Positions 5,653-13,233 of a stretch of DNA of 18,707 nt are shown here, piece by piece (within the stretch, counting starts at the first letter, position 1; every line of letters begins with the position of its first letter). Location: contig CALPLL020000010.1 in assembly GCA_943324395.2 (NCBI GenBank), forward strand, positions 1-18,707, read 5' to 3'. Under the pieces are notes generated by a model that was not told the DNA's origin, ran no database searches, and saw only the letters and a program-made list of their open reading frames with translations. This stretch comes from Rhizobium sp. Q54. Its GTDB lineage: Bacteria; Bacteroidota; Bacteroidia; Flavobacteriales; Flavobacteriaceae. The translations under genes were made by a program, and so were the position numbers.

Positions 5653-6798
5653 ATGATTACTACAGCAAAACGTATCGCCATAGTTGAAGAATATTATTTT
5701 TCATCAAAATTGAGAGAGGTACGTAACTTAATATCTCAAGGGAAACCAATTATCAATATGGGAATTGGAAGCCCTGATATGGCGCCTTCAAAAAGTGTTA
5801 TTGAAGCAATTCAAAATGCCGTTACTGATGAAAACGCACACCAATATCAAAGTTATCAAGGTCTTCCAGAATTGAGAAAGGGGTTATCCGATTTTTATAA
5901 TAACAATTTCCAAGTTGCATTGGATTTTAATACTGAAACATTACCTTTAATGGGTTCAAAAGAAGGAATTATGCACATTTCTTTAGCTTTTTTGAATGAA
6001 GGTGATGAAGTATTAATTCCAAATCCCGGTTATCCAACGTATACTTCTGTTACAAAATTAGTAGGAGCAACACCTGTTTTTTACGATCTAATTGAAGATA
6101 ATAATTGGGAACCTGATTTTGAAAAATTAGAACAGCAGGATTTGTCGAAAGTAAAAATGATGTGGGTTAATTATCCTCACATGCCAACGGGTGCAACAGG
6201 AAGTTTGAACTTGTTTAAAAGAATCGTGGCTTTTGCAAAAAAACATCATATTTTAGTAATAAATGATAATCCGTATAGTTTTGTTTTAAATGAAAATCCT
6301 ATTTCAATTCTGCAGGTTGACGGTGCAAAAGAAGTAGCTTTAGAATTGAATTCGTTATCTAAAACATATAATATGGCTGGTTGGAGAGTAGGAATGGTCT
6401 CGGGAAAATCAGATTACATTGAGGCTATTTTAAGAGTGAAAAGCAATATGGATAGCGGGATGTTTTATGGTATTCAGAAAGGAGCAATTGAAGCTTTAAA
6501 ACTTGAAAAAACGTGGTTTAAGGAACAAAATGTGATTTATCAAAAACGAAGAAAACTCACTTTTGAATTGGCAAAAAAATTAGGTTGTACCTATGATGAA
6601 AATTCAGTTGGCTTATTTGTTTGGGCAAAACTTCCTCAAGAAATTTTATCAGCAGAGGATTTTGTGGATAAAATATTATATAAAAAAGATATTTTTATTA
6701 CACCGGGAACCGTTTTTGGCAGTAATGGGGAAGGATATATTCGGTTTTCTCTTTGTGTGAAAGAGGAAAAAATAAAAGAGGCAATTTTGAGATTTTAG
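5653..6798 (+). CDS. PLP-dependent aminotransferase, class I/II (aromatic amino-acid transamination likely)
   Basis: The 381-residue fold-type I aminotransferase probably transaminates phenylpyruvate and 4-hydroxyphenylpyruvate (or prephenate) in the final steps of Phe and Tyr synthesis. That substrate choice is inferred from its place between pheA and tyrA. Visible features: Gly-rich phosphate region GSKEG (101-105), NYPHMPTG (173-180; most relatives have N-x-PTG here), NDNPYSF (204-210; Asp205 for the pyridine nitrogen, Tyr208), Schiff-base lysine in SLSKTYNMAGWRVG (Lys237), Arg245, and the substrate-carboxylate Arg364 in GYIRFSLC. The length is normal. It is 47 nt downstream of pheA and 31 nt upstream of tyrA, with no terminator in between. 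Automatic annotation often calls such proteins aspartate or LL-DAP aminotransferase, so the exact specificity cannot be read from the sequence. Confidence 0.9.
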   Translation: MITTAKRIAIVEEYYFSSKLREVRNLISQGKPIINMGIGSPDMAPSKSVIEAIQNAVTDENAHQYQSYQGLPELRKGLSDFYNNNFQVALDFNTETLPLMGSKEGIMHISLAFLNEGDEVLIPNPGYPTYTSVTKLVGATPVFYDLIEDNNWEPDFEKLEQQDLSKVKMMWVNYPHMPTGATGSLNLFKRIVAFAKKHHILVINDNPYSFVLNENPISILQVDGAKEVALELNSLSKTYNMAGWRVGMVSGKSDYIEAILRVKSNMDSGMFYGIQKGAIEALKLEKTWFKEQNVIYQKRRKLTFELAKKLGCTYDENSVGLFVWAKLPQEILSAEDFVDKILYKKDIFITPGTVFGSNGEGYIRFSLCVKEEKIKEAILRF

Positions 6799-6829
6799 AA
6801 TTACGGATAATTAAATTTAGTTAGAAATA

Positions 6830-7681
6830 ATGAATGTATATGTTATTGGAGTTGGTTTAATTGGGGGATCGATGGCTTTAGATATAAAATCAAACTATGA
6901 GAATGTTACAGTTTTCGGGATTGATTCCAATGAAGAGTATTTAGATATAGCATTAAAATTGAAAATTATTGATAATAAAGCTTTAATTTCCGACTTGGCA
7001 GATGCCGATTTTGTGATTCTTGCTGTGCCTGTTGATATTGCTTTAGTCCTTTTGCCAAATGTTTTAGATAAAATTAATGATGGCACATTGGTTTTTGACG
7101 TAGGTTCTACAAAATTTCCAATTTGTAATGCGATTGCGAATCATTCAAGAAGAAGGAATTTTTTGGCAACGCATCCAATCGCAGGAACAGAATTTTCTGG
7201 TCCAACTGCAGCAACTTTAGGATTGTTTGAAGGTAAAACAAATATTATTTGCGAGGTAGAAAAAACCACATTTAAATTGCAACAAAAGGCATTGGGTTTA
7301 TTTGAAAAATTGGGAATGCGAATTCGTTACATGGATGCAAAATCACATGATAAACACATTGCTTACGTATCTCATTTATCGCATATAAGTTCGTTTATGC
7401 TTGGAAAAACTGTAATAGAAAAGGAAAAAGGCGAGCGAGATATTTTTGACATGGCAGGTAGTGGATTTGAAAGTACGGTTCGATTAGCTAAAAGTTCACC
7501 TGCAATGTGGACGCCGATTTTCAGGCAAAATAAAAAACATGTAGTAAAAACATTGGAAGAATACATTTCCAATTTATCGAAATTTAAAAAATTATTAGAA
7601 AGTGATAATTTTGACGCCGTTTATGATGAAATGCAAAGTGTCAATAAAATAAAAGAAATTTTGAATAATTTCAACAAGTAA
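6830..7681 (+). CDS. tyrA: Prephenate dehydrogenase
   Basis: The 283-residue protein carries out oxidative decarboxylation of prephenate to 4-hydroxyphenylpyruvate in the Tyr branch. The Rossmann dinucleotide motif is GVGLIGGS (7-14), with an acidic residue after the second strand (FGID, Asp32), which suggests NAD+ preference. Catalytic-domain motifs are HPIAGTEFSGP (His115) and AYVSHLSHISSF (His182 region), with DMAGSGFESTVRLAKSSP (208-224) and Arg218 near the prephenate carboxylate site. There is no ACT domain and no fused chorismate mutase, so this is the short monofunctional form, for which regulation must come from elsewhere. I place that regulation at the operon attenuator. It lies between the aminotransferase and the DAHP synthase fusion, with 31- and 33-nt gaps. 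Confidence 0.95.
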   Translation: MNVYVIGVGLIGGSMALDIKSNYENVTVFGIDSNEEYLDIALKLKIIDNKALISDLADADFVILAVPVDIALVLLPNVLDKINDGTLVFDVGSTKFPICNAIANHSRRRNFLATHPIAGTEFSGPTAATLGLFEGKTNIICEVEKTTFKLQQKALGLFEKLGMRIRYMDAKSHDKHIAYVSHLSHISSFMLGKTVIEKEKGERDIFDMAGSGFESTVRLAKSSPAMWTPIFRQNKKHVVKTLEEYISNLSKFKKLLESDNFDAVYDEMQSVNKIKEILNNFNK

Positions 7682-7714
7682 AAATTAATAATATTATAAT
7701 AAAAATAAATTATC

Positions 7715-8797
7715 ATGGAGAACAATAAAGGAATGAGGAACTGGTTAGAAGATTTCAACTTGTCACATCCATTAGTGATTGCGGGCCCATGTAGCGCTGA
7801 AACAGAAGACCAGGTGTTAAAAATTGCTCACGAATTAAAAAATTCAGACGTTTCAATTTTTAGAGCAGGAATTTGGAAACCAAGAACCCGTCCGGGAGGT
7901 TTTGAAGGTGTTGGGGCAATTGGATTGAAATGGCTTCAAAAGGCGAAAGCCGAAACAGGTTTGCTTATGGCAATTGAAGTTGCCAATGCCGCTCACGTAA
8001 AATTGGCTTTAGAGCACGATATCGATGTTTTGTGGATTGGTGCAAGAACAACCGTAAATCCGTTTGCCGTTCAAGAAATTGCGGATGCATTACAAAACAC
8101 TGATAAAATTGTATTGGTAAAAAACCCTGTAAACCCAGATTTGGCTTTGTGGATTGGTGGTGTAGAACGTTTGTATAATGCAGGCATCAAAAAATTAGGT
8201 GTAATTCATAGGGGTTTTTCAACCTATGAAAAAACTAAATATAGAAACATACCCGAGTGGCAAATTGCAATTGAATTACAAAGTCGTTTCCCAGATTTAC
8301 CTTTAATTTGTGACCCTTCCCACATCACCGGACGACGTGATTTGATTCAAGAAGTGTCTCAACAAGCATTAGATTTAAACTATGATGGATTGATTATTGA
8401 AACTCACAACGATCCGGATAATGCATGGAGCGATGCAGCACAACAAGTTACTCCTTCAACTTTGAAACAAATTTTTAATGATTTAAGAATCAGAAAAGTT
8501 ACTACAGAAGAAGACGATTACAATACTGAAATGATAAAGTTAAGGGCAAATATTGACATTGCTGATGCTAAATTATTAGAAATCTTGGGGAATAGAATGA
8601 AAGTCGCCGAACAAATTGGTGCCTTGAAAAAATCTAAAAATGTGGCTGTTTTACAAAATAAAAGGTGGAACGAAATTTTAGGAAAAATGGTGCTTGATGG
8701 AGAAGAAAAAGGATTAAGCGAGGAATTCATCTTGAGATTATTTAAGGCAATTCACCAAGAGAGTATTAGTCACCAAGAAAAAATAATGAATAGTTAA
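7715..8797 (+). CDS. aroG: Bifunctional DAHP synthase / chorismate mutase (type II)
   Basis: The 360-residue fusion joins the first step of the shikimate pathway (PEP + erythrose 4-phosphate to DAHP) to chorismate mutase (chorismate to prephenate). The DAHP synthase part (about 1-258) is the type I-beta/KDO8P-synthase-like form without an N-terminal regulatory domain. Its motifs are AGPCSAET (metal ligand Cys26), RAGIWKPRTRPGGFEG (50-65), WIGARTTVNPF (107-117), LVKNPVN (Lys136), DPSHITGRRD (His203) and IIETH (Glu229). The AroQ-type mutase part (about 268-356) shows the expected active-site residues: Arg278, Arg294, Lys305, Arg317 and Gln348. In related fusions the mutase domain confers prephenate feedback on DAHP synthase; that is known for the family, not shown here. 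Last gene of the pheA operon; the symbol follows common usage. Confidence 0.95.
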   Translation: MENNKGMRNWLEDFNLSHPLVIAGPCSAETEDQVLKIAHELKNSDVSIFRAGIWKPRTRPGGFEGVGAIGLKWLQKAKAETGLLMAIEVANAAHVKLALEHDIDVLWIGARTTVNPFAVQEIADALQNTDKIVLVKNPVNPDLALWIGGVERLYNAGIKKLGVIHRGFSTYEKTKYRNIPEWQIAIELQSRFPDLPLICDPSHITGRRDLIQEVSQQALDLNYDGLIIETHNDPDNAWSDAAQQVTPSTLKQIFNDLRIRKVTTEEDDYNTEMIKLRANIDIADAKLLEILGNRMKVAEQIGALKKSKNVAVLQNKRWNEILGKMVLDGEEKGLSEEFILRLFKAIHQESISHQEKIMNS

Positions 8798-8859
8798 GTT
8801 AAAATTTGTTTGAAAAGCACATTTGAAACAAGACCAATTATTAAATTAGATCGTCTTTT

Positions 8860-8891
8860 TTGTTAAGTGAAAATCTAAAATCGTAAATTTG
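8860..8891 (+). promoter_or_regulatory. Promoter of the rsgA operon, nearly leaderless
   Basis: A -33 TTG (8860-8862) and an exact -7 box TAAATTTG (8884-8891) are 21 nt apart. The rsgA ATG begins at 8896, only 4 nt after the box, so the transcript should start at or next to the start codon. The -33 TTG sits in a T run that could be the tail of a weak aroG terminator (AAGAC at 8830-8834 with GTCTT at 8853-8857, 5 bp, loop of 18 nt). That terminator is too weak to list separately. Confidence 0.65.
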
Positions 8892-8895
8892 CCAA

Positions 8896-9876
8896 ATGAC
8901 AGGAATTGTTTATAAATCTACTGGAAGTTGGTACACTGTAAAATCAGAACAAGGTGATTTTATAGAATGCCGCATGAAAGGCAAATTCCGAATTAAAGGT
9001 ATCAAAAGCACCAATCCAATTGCAGTAGGTGATTGGGTAGATTATGAACTCGAGGAAACCTCCGATTCGGTTACAGGTACGATTCACCATATTCATGAAA
9101 GAAAGAACTATATCGTTCGAAAATCGGTGAATTTATCGCATCAAATGCATATTATCGCCTCCAATATTGATCGTGTTTTTCTTTTAATTACGATTAATAA
9201 CCCACCAACTACCACTAATTTTATCGATCGTTTTTTGGTTACTGCAGAAGCCTACGGAATTGAAACAGTTTTGGTTTTTAACAAAATCGATACATTTGAC
9301 GAAGCTACATTGGAGGAACAATTGTACCTGCAACATATCTATCAAGAAATTGGTTATCAATGTTTGCGAGTTTCCTCAACAGAAATGAAAGGAATCGAGA
9401 CGTTAAAAGAACTCATGATCGGGAAAGTAAGCATGTTTTCTGGGCATTCTGGTGTTGGAAAATCTACGTTGGTTAATGCTATGGAGCCAAATTTACAATT
9501 AAAAACAAAGGTTATTTCTGAACAAAGTATGCAAGGGCAACACACCACGACATTTGCAGAAATGTATGATTTAAGTTTTGATGCTAGAATTATTGACACA
9601 CCAGGGATCAAAGGGTTTGGGATTGTAGATATGGAAAAAGAAGAAATAAGTGGTTATTTTCCTGAGTTTTTCAAGTTAAAAGATCAATGTAAATTCAATA
9701 ATTGTTTACACAAAGACGAACCACATTGCGCCATAAAAAAAGCCCTTGAAAACGATCAAATTTCTTGGTCACGCTACAAAAGTTACCTCAAAATTTTGGA
9801 AGGTGACGAAGAACATTATCGAACAGATATTTACGATGAAGATCGAAAAGCAAGTGATGAAACCCGAAATAAGTAA
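8896..9876 (+). CDS. rsgA: Ribosome small-subunit-dependent GTPase A
   Basis: The 326-residue circularly permuted GTPase acts in late maturation of the 30S subunit. The domain order is as in the family. An N-terminal OB fold (about 1-70) is followed by the GTPase with G4 first (NKID, 129-132), then G1 (GHSGVGKST, 183-191), the switch region QHTTTFAE (215-222) and G3 (DTPG, 234-237). The C-terminal zinc-binding region has Cys265, Cys270, His272 and Cys278. The start MTGIVYKSTGSWY matches the typical beginning of flavobacterial RsgA, so the near-overlap with the promoter is not an annotation error. dtd follows after 5 nt, so rsgA heads a compact operon with dtd, a MazG-like gene and aroA. Confidence 0.96.
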   Translation: MTGIVYKSTGSWYTVKSEQGDFIECRMKGKFRIKGIKSTNPIAVGDWVDYELEETSDSVTGTIHHIHERKNYIVRKSVNLSHQMHIIASNIDRVFLLITINNPPTTTNFIDRFLVTAEAYGIETVLVFNKIDTFDEATLEEQLYLQHIYQEIGYQCLRVSSTEMKGIETLKELMIGKVSMFSGHSGVGKSTLVNAMEPNLQLKTKVISEQSMQGQHTTTFAEMYDLSFDARIIDTPGIKGFGIVDMEKEEISGYFPEFFKLKDQCKFNNCLHKDEPHCAIKKALENDQISWSRYKSYLKILEGDEEHYRTDIYDEDRKASDETRNK

Positions 9877-9881
9877 TTAAT

Positions 9882-10334
9882 TTGAAAGTAGTAATTCAAA
9901 GAGTAACTTCGGCATCGGTAACTATTGAAACCGAAATTGTAGCTAATATTCAAAGTGGTTTATTAGTGTTGGTTGGCATTGAAGACGAAGATTCTCAAGA
10001 AGATATCAATTGGCTTAGCCAAAAAATAATCAACCTTCGAATTTTTGGAGATGAAAATGATGTTATGAATTTATCTGTAAAAGAGATACAAGGTGAAGTT
10101 ATTATTGTAAGTCAATTTACATTACACGCAAGTACTAAAAAGGGAAATCGCCCATCTTATATTAAAGCTTCAAAACCAGAAAGCGCTATTCCTTTGTATG
10201 AAAAATTCATTCAGCAAATGGAATTAGAATTTGGAAAGAAAATTCAAACGGGTAGATTTGGGGCAGATATGAAAGTGGAATTGGTAAACGACGGACCGGT
10301 AACCATAATTATTGATAGTAAAAACAAATCATGA
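9882..10334 (+). CDS. dtd: D-aminoacyl-tRNA deacylase
   Basis: The 150-residue cytosolic enzyme hydrolyses D-aminoacyl-tRNA (and Gly-tRNA-Ala in the known family), protecting translation from D-amino acids. Both active-site signatures are present: SQFTLHA (77-83) and NDGPVT (136-141). The start is a TTG at 9882. The family nearly always begins M-[RK]-VVIQRV, which is what this start gives, and there is no in-frame ATG that would keep this strand. The gene lies 5 nt after the rsgA stop and overlaps the next gene by 4 nt (ATGA), which implies translational coupling. The length is normal. Confidence 0.96.
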   Translation: MKVVIQRVTSASVTIETEIVANIQSGLLVLVGIEDEDSQEDINWLSQKIINLRIFGDENDVMNLSVKEIQGEVIIVSQFTLHASTKKGNRPSYIKASKPESAIPLYEKFIQQMELEFGKKIQTGRFGADMKVELVNDGPVTIIIDSKNKS

Positions 10335-10660
10335 TGAACCTAAAAAACTCCCAACTAGAAGTTGACAATTGGATCAAAGAACACGGAGTTCGTTACTTTA
10401 ACGAACTTACTAATATGGCTCAACTAACTGAAGAAGTTGGCGAAGTAGCTCGAATTATAGCTCGCCGTTATGGAGAACAGTCTGAAAAAGAATCCGATAA
10501 AAACAAAGATCTTGGTGAAGAATTAGCCGATGTAGTTTTTGTAGTTCTTTGTCTTGCAAATCAAACAGGAATTGACTTGCAAGCAGCATTTGATAAAAAA
10601 ATGGATCTAAAATCTATTCGTGATAAAGACCGCCATCATGACAATGAAAAATTGAAATAA
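10331..10660 (+). CDS. MazG-like nucleotide pyrophosphohydrolase
   Basis: The 109-residue all-alpha NTP-PPase probably hydrolyses (d)NTPs or modified nucleotides to monophosphates, a house-cleaning role. The metal-binding pattern of the MazG/dUTPase superfamily is visible: EEVGEVAR (34-41) in the first helix and EELADVVFVV (63-72) in the second. This corresponds to E-x-x-E and E-x-x-D motifs. It is a single-domain form, less than half the length of E. coli MazG. It is coupled on both sides: its ATG overlaps the dtd stop by 4 nt, and its TAA shares one base with the aroA ATG. A second Met directly follows the first, so the start could be one codon later. The substrate is not predictable from the sequence. 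Confidence 0.88.
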   Translation: MMNLKNSQLEVDNWIKEHGVRYFNELTNMAQLTEEVGEVARIIARRYGEQSEKESDKNKDLGEELADVVFVVLCLANQTGIDLQAAFDKKMDLKSIRDKDRHHDNEKLK

Positions 10661-11880
10661 TGAATGTAAGGCTTAACGCAAAAGAGATAAATTTAAATTC
10701 GAAAATCGAAATTACGGGTTCCAAATCGGAAACCAACCGATTATTATTGCTAAAAGCCCTGTATCCAAATATTGTTATAGAAAACGCATCCAATTCTGAC
10801 GATTCAGAAGTAATGAACTCGGCATTGACCGCCAATCAAATAATAGATGTTCACCACGCAGGAACGGCGATGCGTTTTTTAACGGCCTATTTTGCATCGC
10901 AAGAAAACAAATCGGTAACATTAACTGGATCTTCAAGAATGAAAGAACGCCCAATTAAAATTTTAGTTGATGCTTTAATTCAATTAGGGGCGAATATTGA
11001 ATATCTTGAAAACGACGGTTTTCCTCCAATAAAAATTTCAGGTCAAAAACTCAACAGTTGTAGGGTTTCGCTTCCAGCAAATGTTAGTAGCCAGTACATT
11101 TCAGCGTTATTATTAATAGCGCCATCCCTTCAAAATGGATTAGAATTAGAATTAATTGGAGAAATTACTTCCATTCCCTATATCAATATGACATTAAAAC
11201 TACTCAATGAAATTAACGTTGAAACCACTTTTGTAAACAACAAAATAGTAGTAAAACCTTTAGATCAAGACCCAAAATCCAAAACCCTAATTGTAGAATC
11301 CGATTGGAGTTCGGCTTCTTATTTTTATTCGATAATTGCGCTTTCAAAAGCAGGAACTCAAATTGAACTTTCCAATTTCAAAGAAAATAGTTTACAAGGC
11401 GATGCTATTTTGGCAACAATTTACGAGCAAATGGGAGTTGAAACCCATTTTAATGATGGAAAAATTACTTTGGTTAAAACTCAAAATTCGATAAAGCAGA
11501 ATATTGTTTTAGATTTAAATAGTGCTCCCGATATCGCTCAAACTATTGCTGTAACTGCTTTTGGATTGGGAATTGGGTGTCAATTAACAGGATTACACAC
11601 GCTTAAAATAAAGGAAACCGATCGGTTAGAAGCATTGCAAATAGAACTTTCAAAATTAGGTGCTCCAATTACAGTTACCAATGATAGTTTGAAAATAGAA
11701 CCTTCAAAATCAATTAATTCAAATCAGAATATTGCTACCTATAATGATCATAGAATGGCTATGGCATTTGCGCCTTTAGCATTAAAAAAGAATATAAATA
11801 TTAAAAATGCTGAGGTAGTATCAAAATCATATCCAAATTTTTGGAATGATTTAAAAAAAGTTGGATTTGAGATTTCGTAA
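10660..11880 (+). CDS. aroA: 3-phosphoshikimate 1-carboxyvinyltransferase (EPSP synthase)
   Basis: The 406-residue enzyme joins PEP and shikimate 3-phosphate to form EPSP, the penultimate precursor of chorismate. Motifs in order: ITGSKSETNRLLLL (18-31, Lys22), HAGTAMRFLTAYFA (66-79), RMKERPI (93-99), VSSQYISALLL in the first domain hinge region, NSAPDIAQT with the catalytic Asp, KETDRLEAL and NDHRMAMAFA near the C-terminus. The usual GNAGTAMRPL reads HHAGTAMRFL here, a divergent PEP-loop typical of shorter bacteroidotal enzymes. At 406 residues it is a little shorter than the E. coli protein (427). It overlaps the upstream MazG-like gene by one base and ends the rsgA operon. Its product feeds the chorismate used by the pheA operon products. 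Confidence 0.95.
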   Translation: MNVRLNAKEINLNSKIEITGSKSETNRLLLLKALYPNIVIENASNSDDSEVMNSALTANQIIDVHHAGTAMRFLTAYFASQENKSVTLTGSSRMKERPIKILVDALIQLGANIEYLENDGFPPIKISGQKLNSCRVSLPANVSSQYISALLLIAPSLQNGLELELIGEITSIPYINMTLKLLNEINVETTFVNNKIVVKPLDQDPKSKTLIVESDWSSASYFYSIIALSKAGTQIELSNFKENSLQGDAILATIYEQMGVETHFNDGKITLVKTQNSIKQNIVLDLNSAPDIAQTIAVTAFGLGIGCQLTGLHTLKIKETDRLEALQIELSKLGAPITVTNDSLKIEPSKSINSNQNIATYNDHRMAMAFAPLALKKNINIKNAEVVSKSYPNFWNDLKKVGFEIS

Positions 11881-11920
11881 CAAACCCTTAATTCACTGGC
11901 CATAAAGACGCTTTTCTTCT

Positions 11921-11965
11921 CCCTCTCCTTCGGATAGGGTTGGGGTGAGGATAAATAAACCCCAA
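11921..11965 (+). repeat. REP-like GC-rich repeat downstream of aroA
   Basis: CCCTCTCC (11921-11928) pairs with GGATAGGG (11932-11939) with one mismatch around a tiny loop. This is followed by the tail TTGGGGTGAGG (11940-11950). The pattern 'CCCTCTCC...GAGGGTTGGGGTGAGG' is a repetitive extragenic palindrome type I recognise from many bacterial genomes, and it stands out here as a G/C-rich island. TTGGGGT (11940-11946) can also pair with ACCCCAA (11959-11965). It may help to end aroA transcription. Copy number in this genome cannot be seen from the window. Confidence 0.6.
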
Positions 11966-11970
11966 AACAC

Positions 11971-12002
11971 TTGACAACGCCTGTCTCACAATCGTATATT
12001 TG
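11971..12002 (+). promoter_or_regulatory. Promoter of queA
   Basis: TTGACA starts at 11971 (-33 TTG at 11971-11973). After 21 nt comes the exact -7 box TATATTTG (11995-12002). The queA ATG at 12053 gives a leader of about 45 nt, which is A/T-rich with no evident structure. Confidence 0.7.
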
Positions 12003-12052
12003 CACACGATTTCGAATTAAACTCAAAATCCATAACTTATAATTTATTCTAA

Positions 12053-13102
12053 ATGAAATTATCACATTTTCAATTCAATTTACCAAAAGAACTTTTAGCA
12101 GAATATCCAGCAGAAAACCGAGATGAATCTCGCTTAATGGTTATTAACCGTGAAAAGAAAACTATCGAGCACAAAATGTTTAAAGATATTATCGATTATT
12201 TTGACGATGGAGATGTAATGATTCTTAATAATACTAAAGTTTTTCCAGCTCGTTTATACGGAAATAAGGAAAAAACAGGAGCTAGAATTGAAGTTTTCTT
12301 GTTAAGAGAATTGAATGCAGAACAACGCCTTTGGGACGTTTTGGTTGATCCGGCCCGTAAAATCAGAATTGGAAATAAATTGTATTTCGGTGATGACGAT
12401 TTGTTAGTTGCTGAGGTGATTGACAATACTACTTCCCGTGGAAGAACATTGCGTTTCCTTTTTGACGGACCTTATGATGAATTCAGAAAAAAATTAACTG
12501 AATTAGGTGAAACTCCCATTCCAAAATACATTAATAGAGAAGTAACTCCAGAAGATGCCGAGCGTTATCAAACTATTTATGCTAAAGAAGAAGGTGCTGT
12601 AGCTGCCCCAACTGCAGGATTGCATTTTTCAAAACACCTTTTGAAAAAATTAGAAATTAAAGGAGTTGGTTTTGCAGAAGTAACTTTACACGTAGGTTTA
12701 GGAACTTTTAATCCAGTAGAAGTTGAAGATTTATCGAAACATAAAATGGATTCTGAAGAATTAAAAATCTCTCAAGAAGCTTGTGATATTGTGAATGCCG
12801 CTAAAGTAGCAAAAAAACGTATTTGTGCCGTTGGAACTACTTCAATGCGTGCCATTGAGAGCTCTGTTTCTTCTCAAAGAACATTAAATCCATTTGATGG
12901 CTGGACTAACAAATTTATTTTTCCTCCGCATGATTTTAGTATCGCCAATTGCATGATCACCAACTTTCATACTCCAAAATCAACTTTATTAATGATGATT
13001 TCTGCATTTTGTGGTCACGATTTAATGAAAGAGGCCTATGAAATTGCAGTTAAAGAAAATTATAAATTTTATTCTTACGGGGATGCCATGTTAATTATTT
13101 AA
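12053..13102 (+). CDS. queA: S-adenosylmethionine:tRNA ribosyltransferase-isomerase
   Basis: The 349-residue enzyme transfers and isomerises the ribosyl part of AdoMet onto preQ1 at the wobble position (34) of tRNAs for Asp, Asn, His and Tyr, making epoxyqueuosine. Family motifs: N-terminal [21 protein letters not shown] (8-28; typical of the family start), [12 protein letters not shown] (59-70), GETPIPKYI (152-160), [21 protein letters not shown] (172-192), [10 protein letters not shown] (213-222) and a C-terminal [20 protein letters not shown] stretch. The length is normal. It has its own promoter and a strong terminator, so it is monocistronic here. Other queuosine genes are not in the window. 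Confidence 0.96.
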   Translation: MKLSHFQFNLPKELLAEYPAENRDESRLMVINREKKTIEHKMFKDIIDYFDDGDVMILNNTKVFPARLYGNKEKTGARIEVFLLRELNAEQRLWDVLVDPARKIRIGNKLYFGDDDLLVAEVIDNTTSRGRTLRFLFDGPYDEFRKKLTELGETPIPKYINREVTPEDAERYQTIYAKEEGAVAAPTAGLHFSKHLLKKLEIKGVGFAEVTLHVGLGTFNPVEVEDLSKHKMDSEELKISQEACDIVNAAKVAKKRICAVGTTSMRAIESSVSSQRTLNPFDGWTNKFIFPPHDFSIANCMITNFHTPKSTLLMMISAFCGHDLMKEAYEIAVKENYKFYSYGDAMLII

Positions 13103-13122
13103 GGCAATCAATATATAATTTG

Positions 13123-13152
13123 AAAATCTCGTCCTACAAGACGAGATTTTTT
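13123..13152 (+). terminator. Terminator of queA
   Basis: AAAATCTCGTC (13123-13133) and GACGAGATTTT (13140-13150) form a perfect 11-bp stem with loop CTACAA, ending in a T tract (13147-13152). It begins 20 nt after the queA stop. The A-run on the left makes it potentially bidirectional. Confidence 0.9.
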
Positions 13153-13233
13153 ATTTACAATTAATTTATTGCGGTTTTTTCAGATTAGAAGATTTATATT
13201 TTTCCTATTTTTACAAATTATAATATTGAATTT

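Noticed and set aside
8830..8861. Possible terminator after aroG
   Set aside because: There are only five base pairs around an 18-nt loop; the T run is better explained as part of the rsgA promoter.
11748..12065. 105-codon minus-strand open frame over the aroA end and the queA promoter region
   Set aside because: It is a shadow of aroA joined to noncoding repeat and promoter DNA; the translation has no recognisable domain and it covers a good plus-strand promoter.
13195..13213. kynU promoter boxes TATATTTT and TATTTTTA
   Set aside because: Both miss the final G of TAnnTTTG, and such near-matches are frequent in AT-rich DNA.
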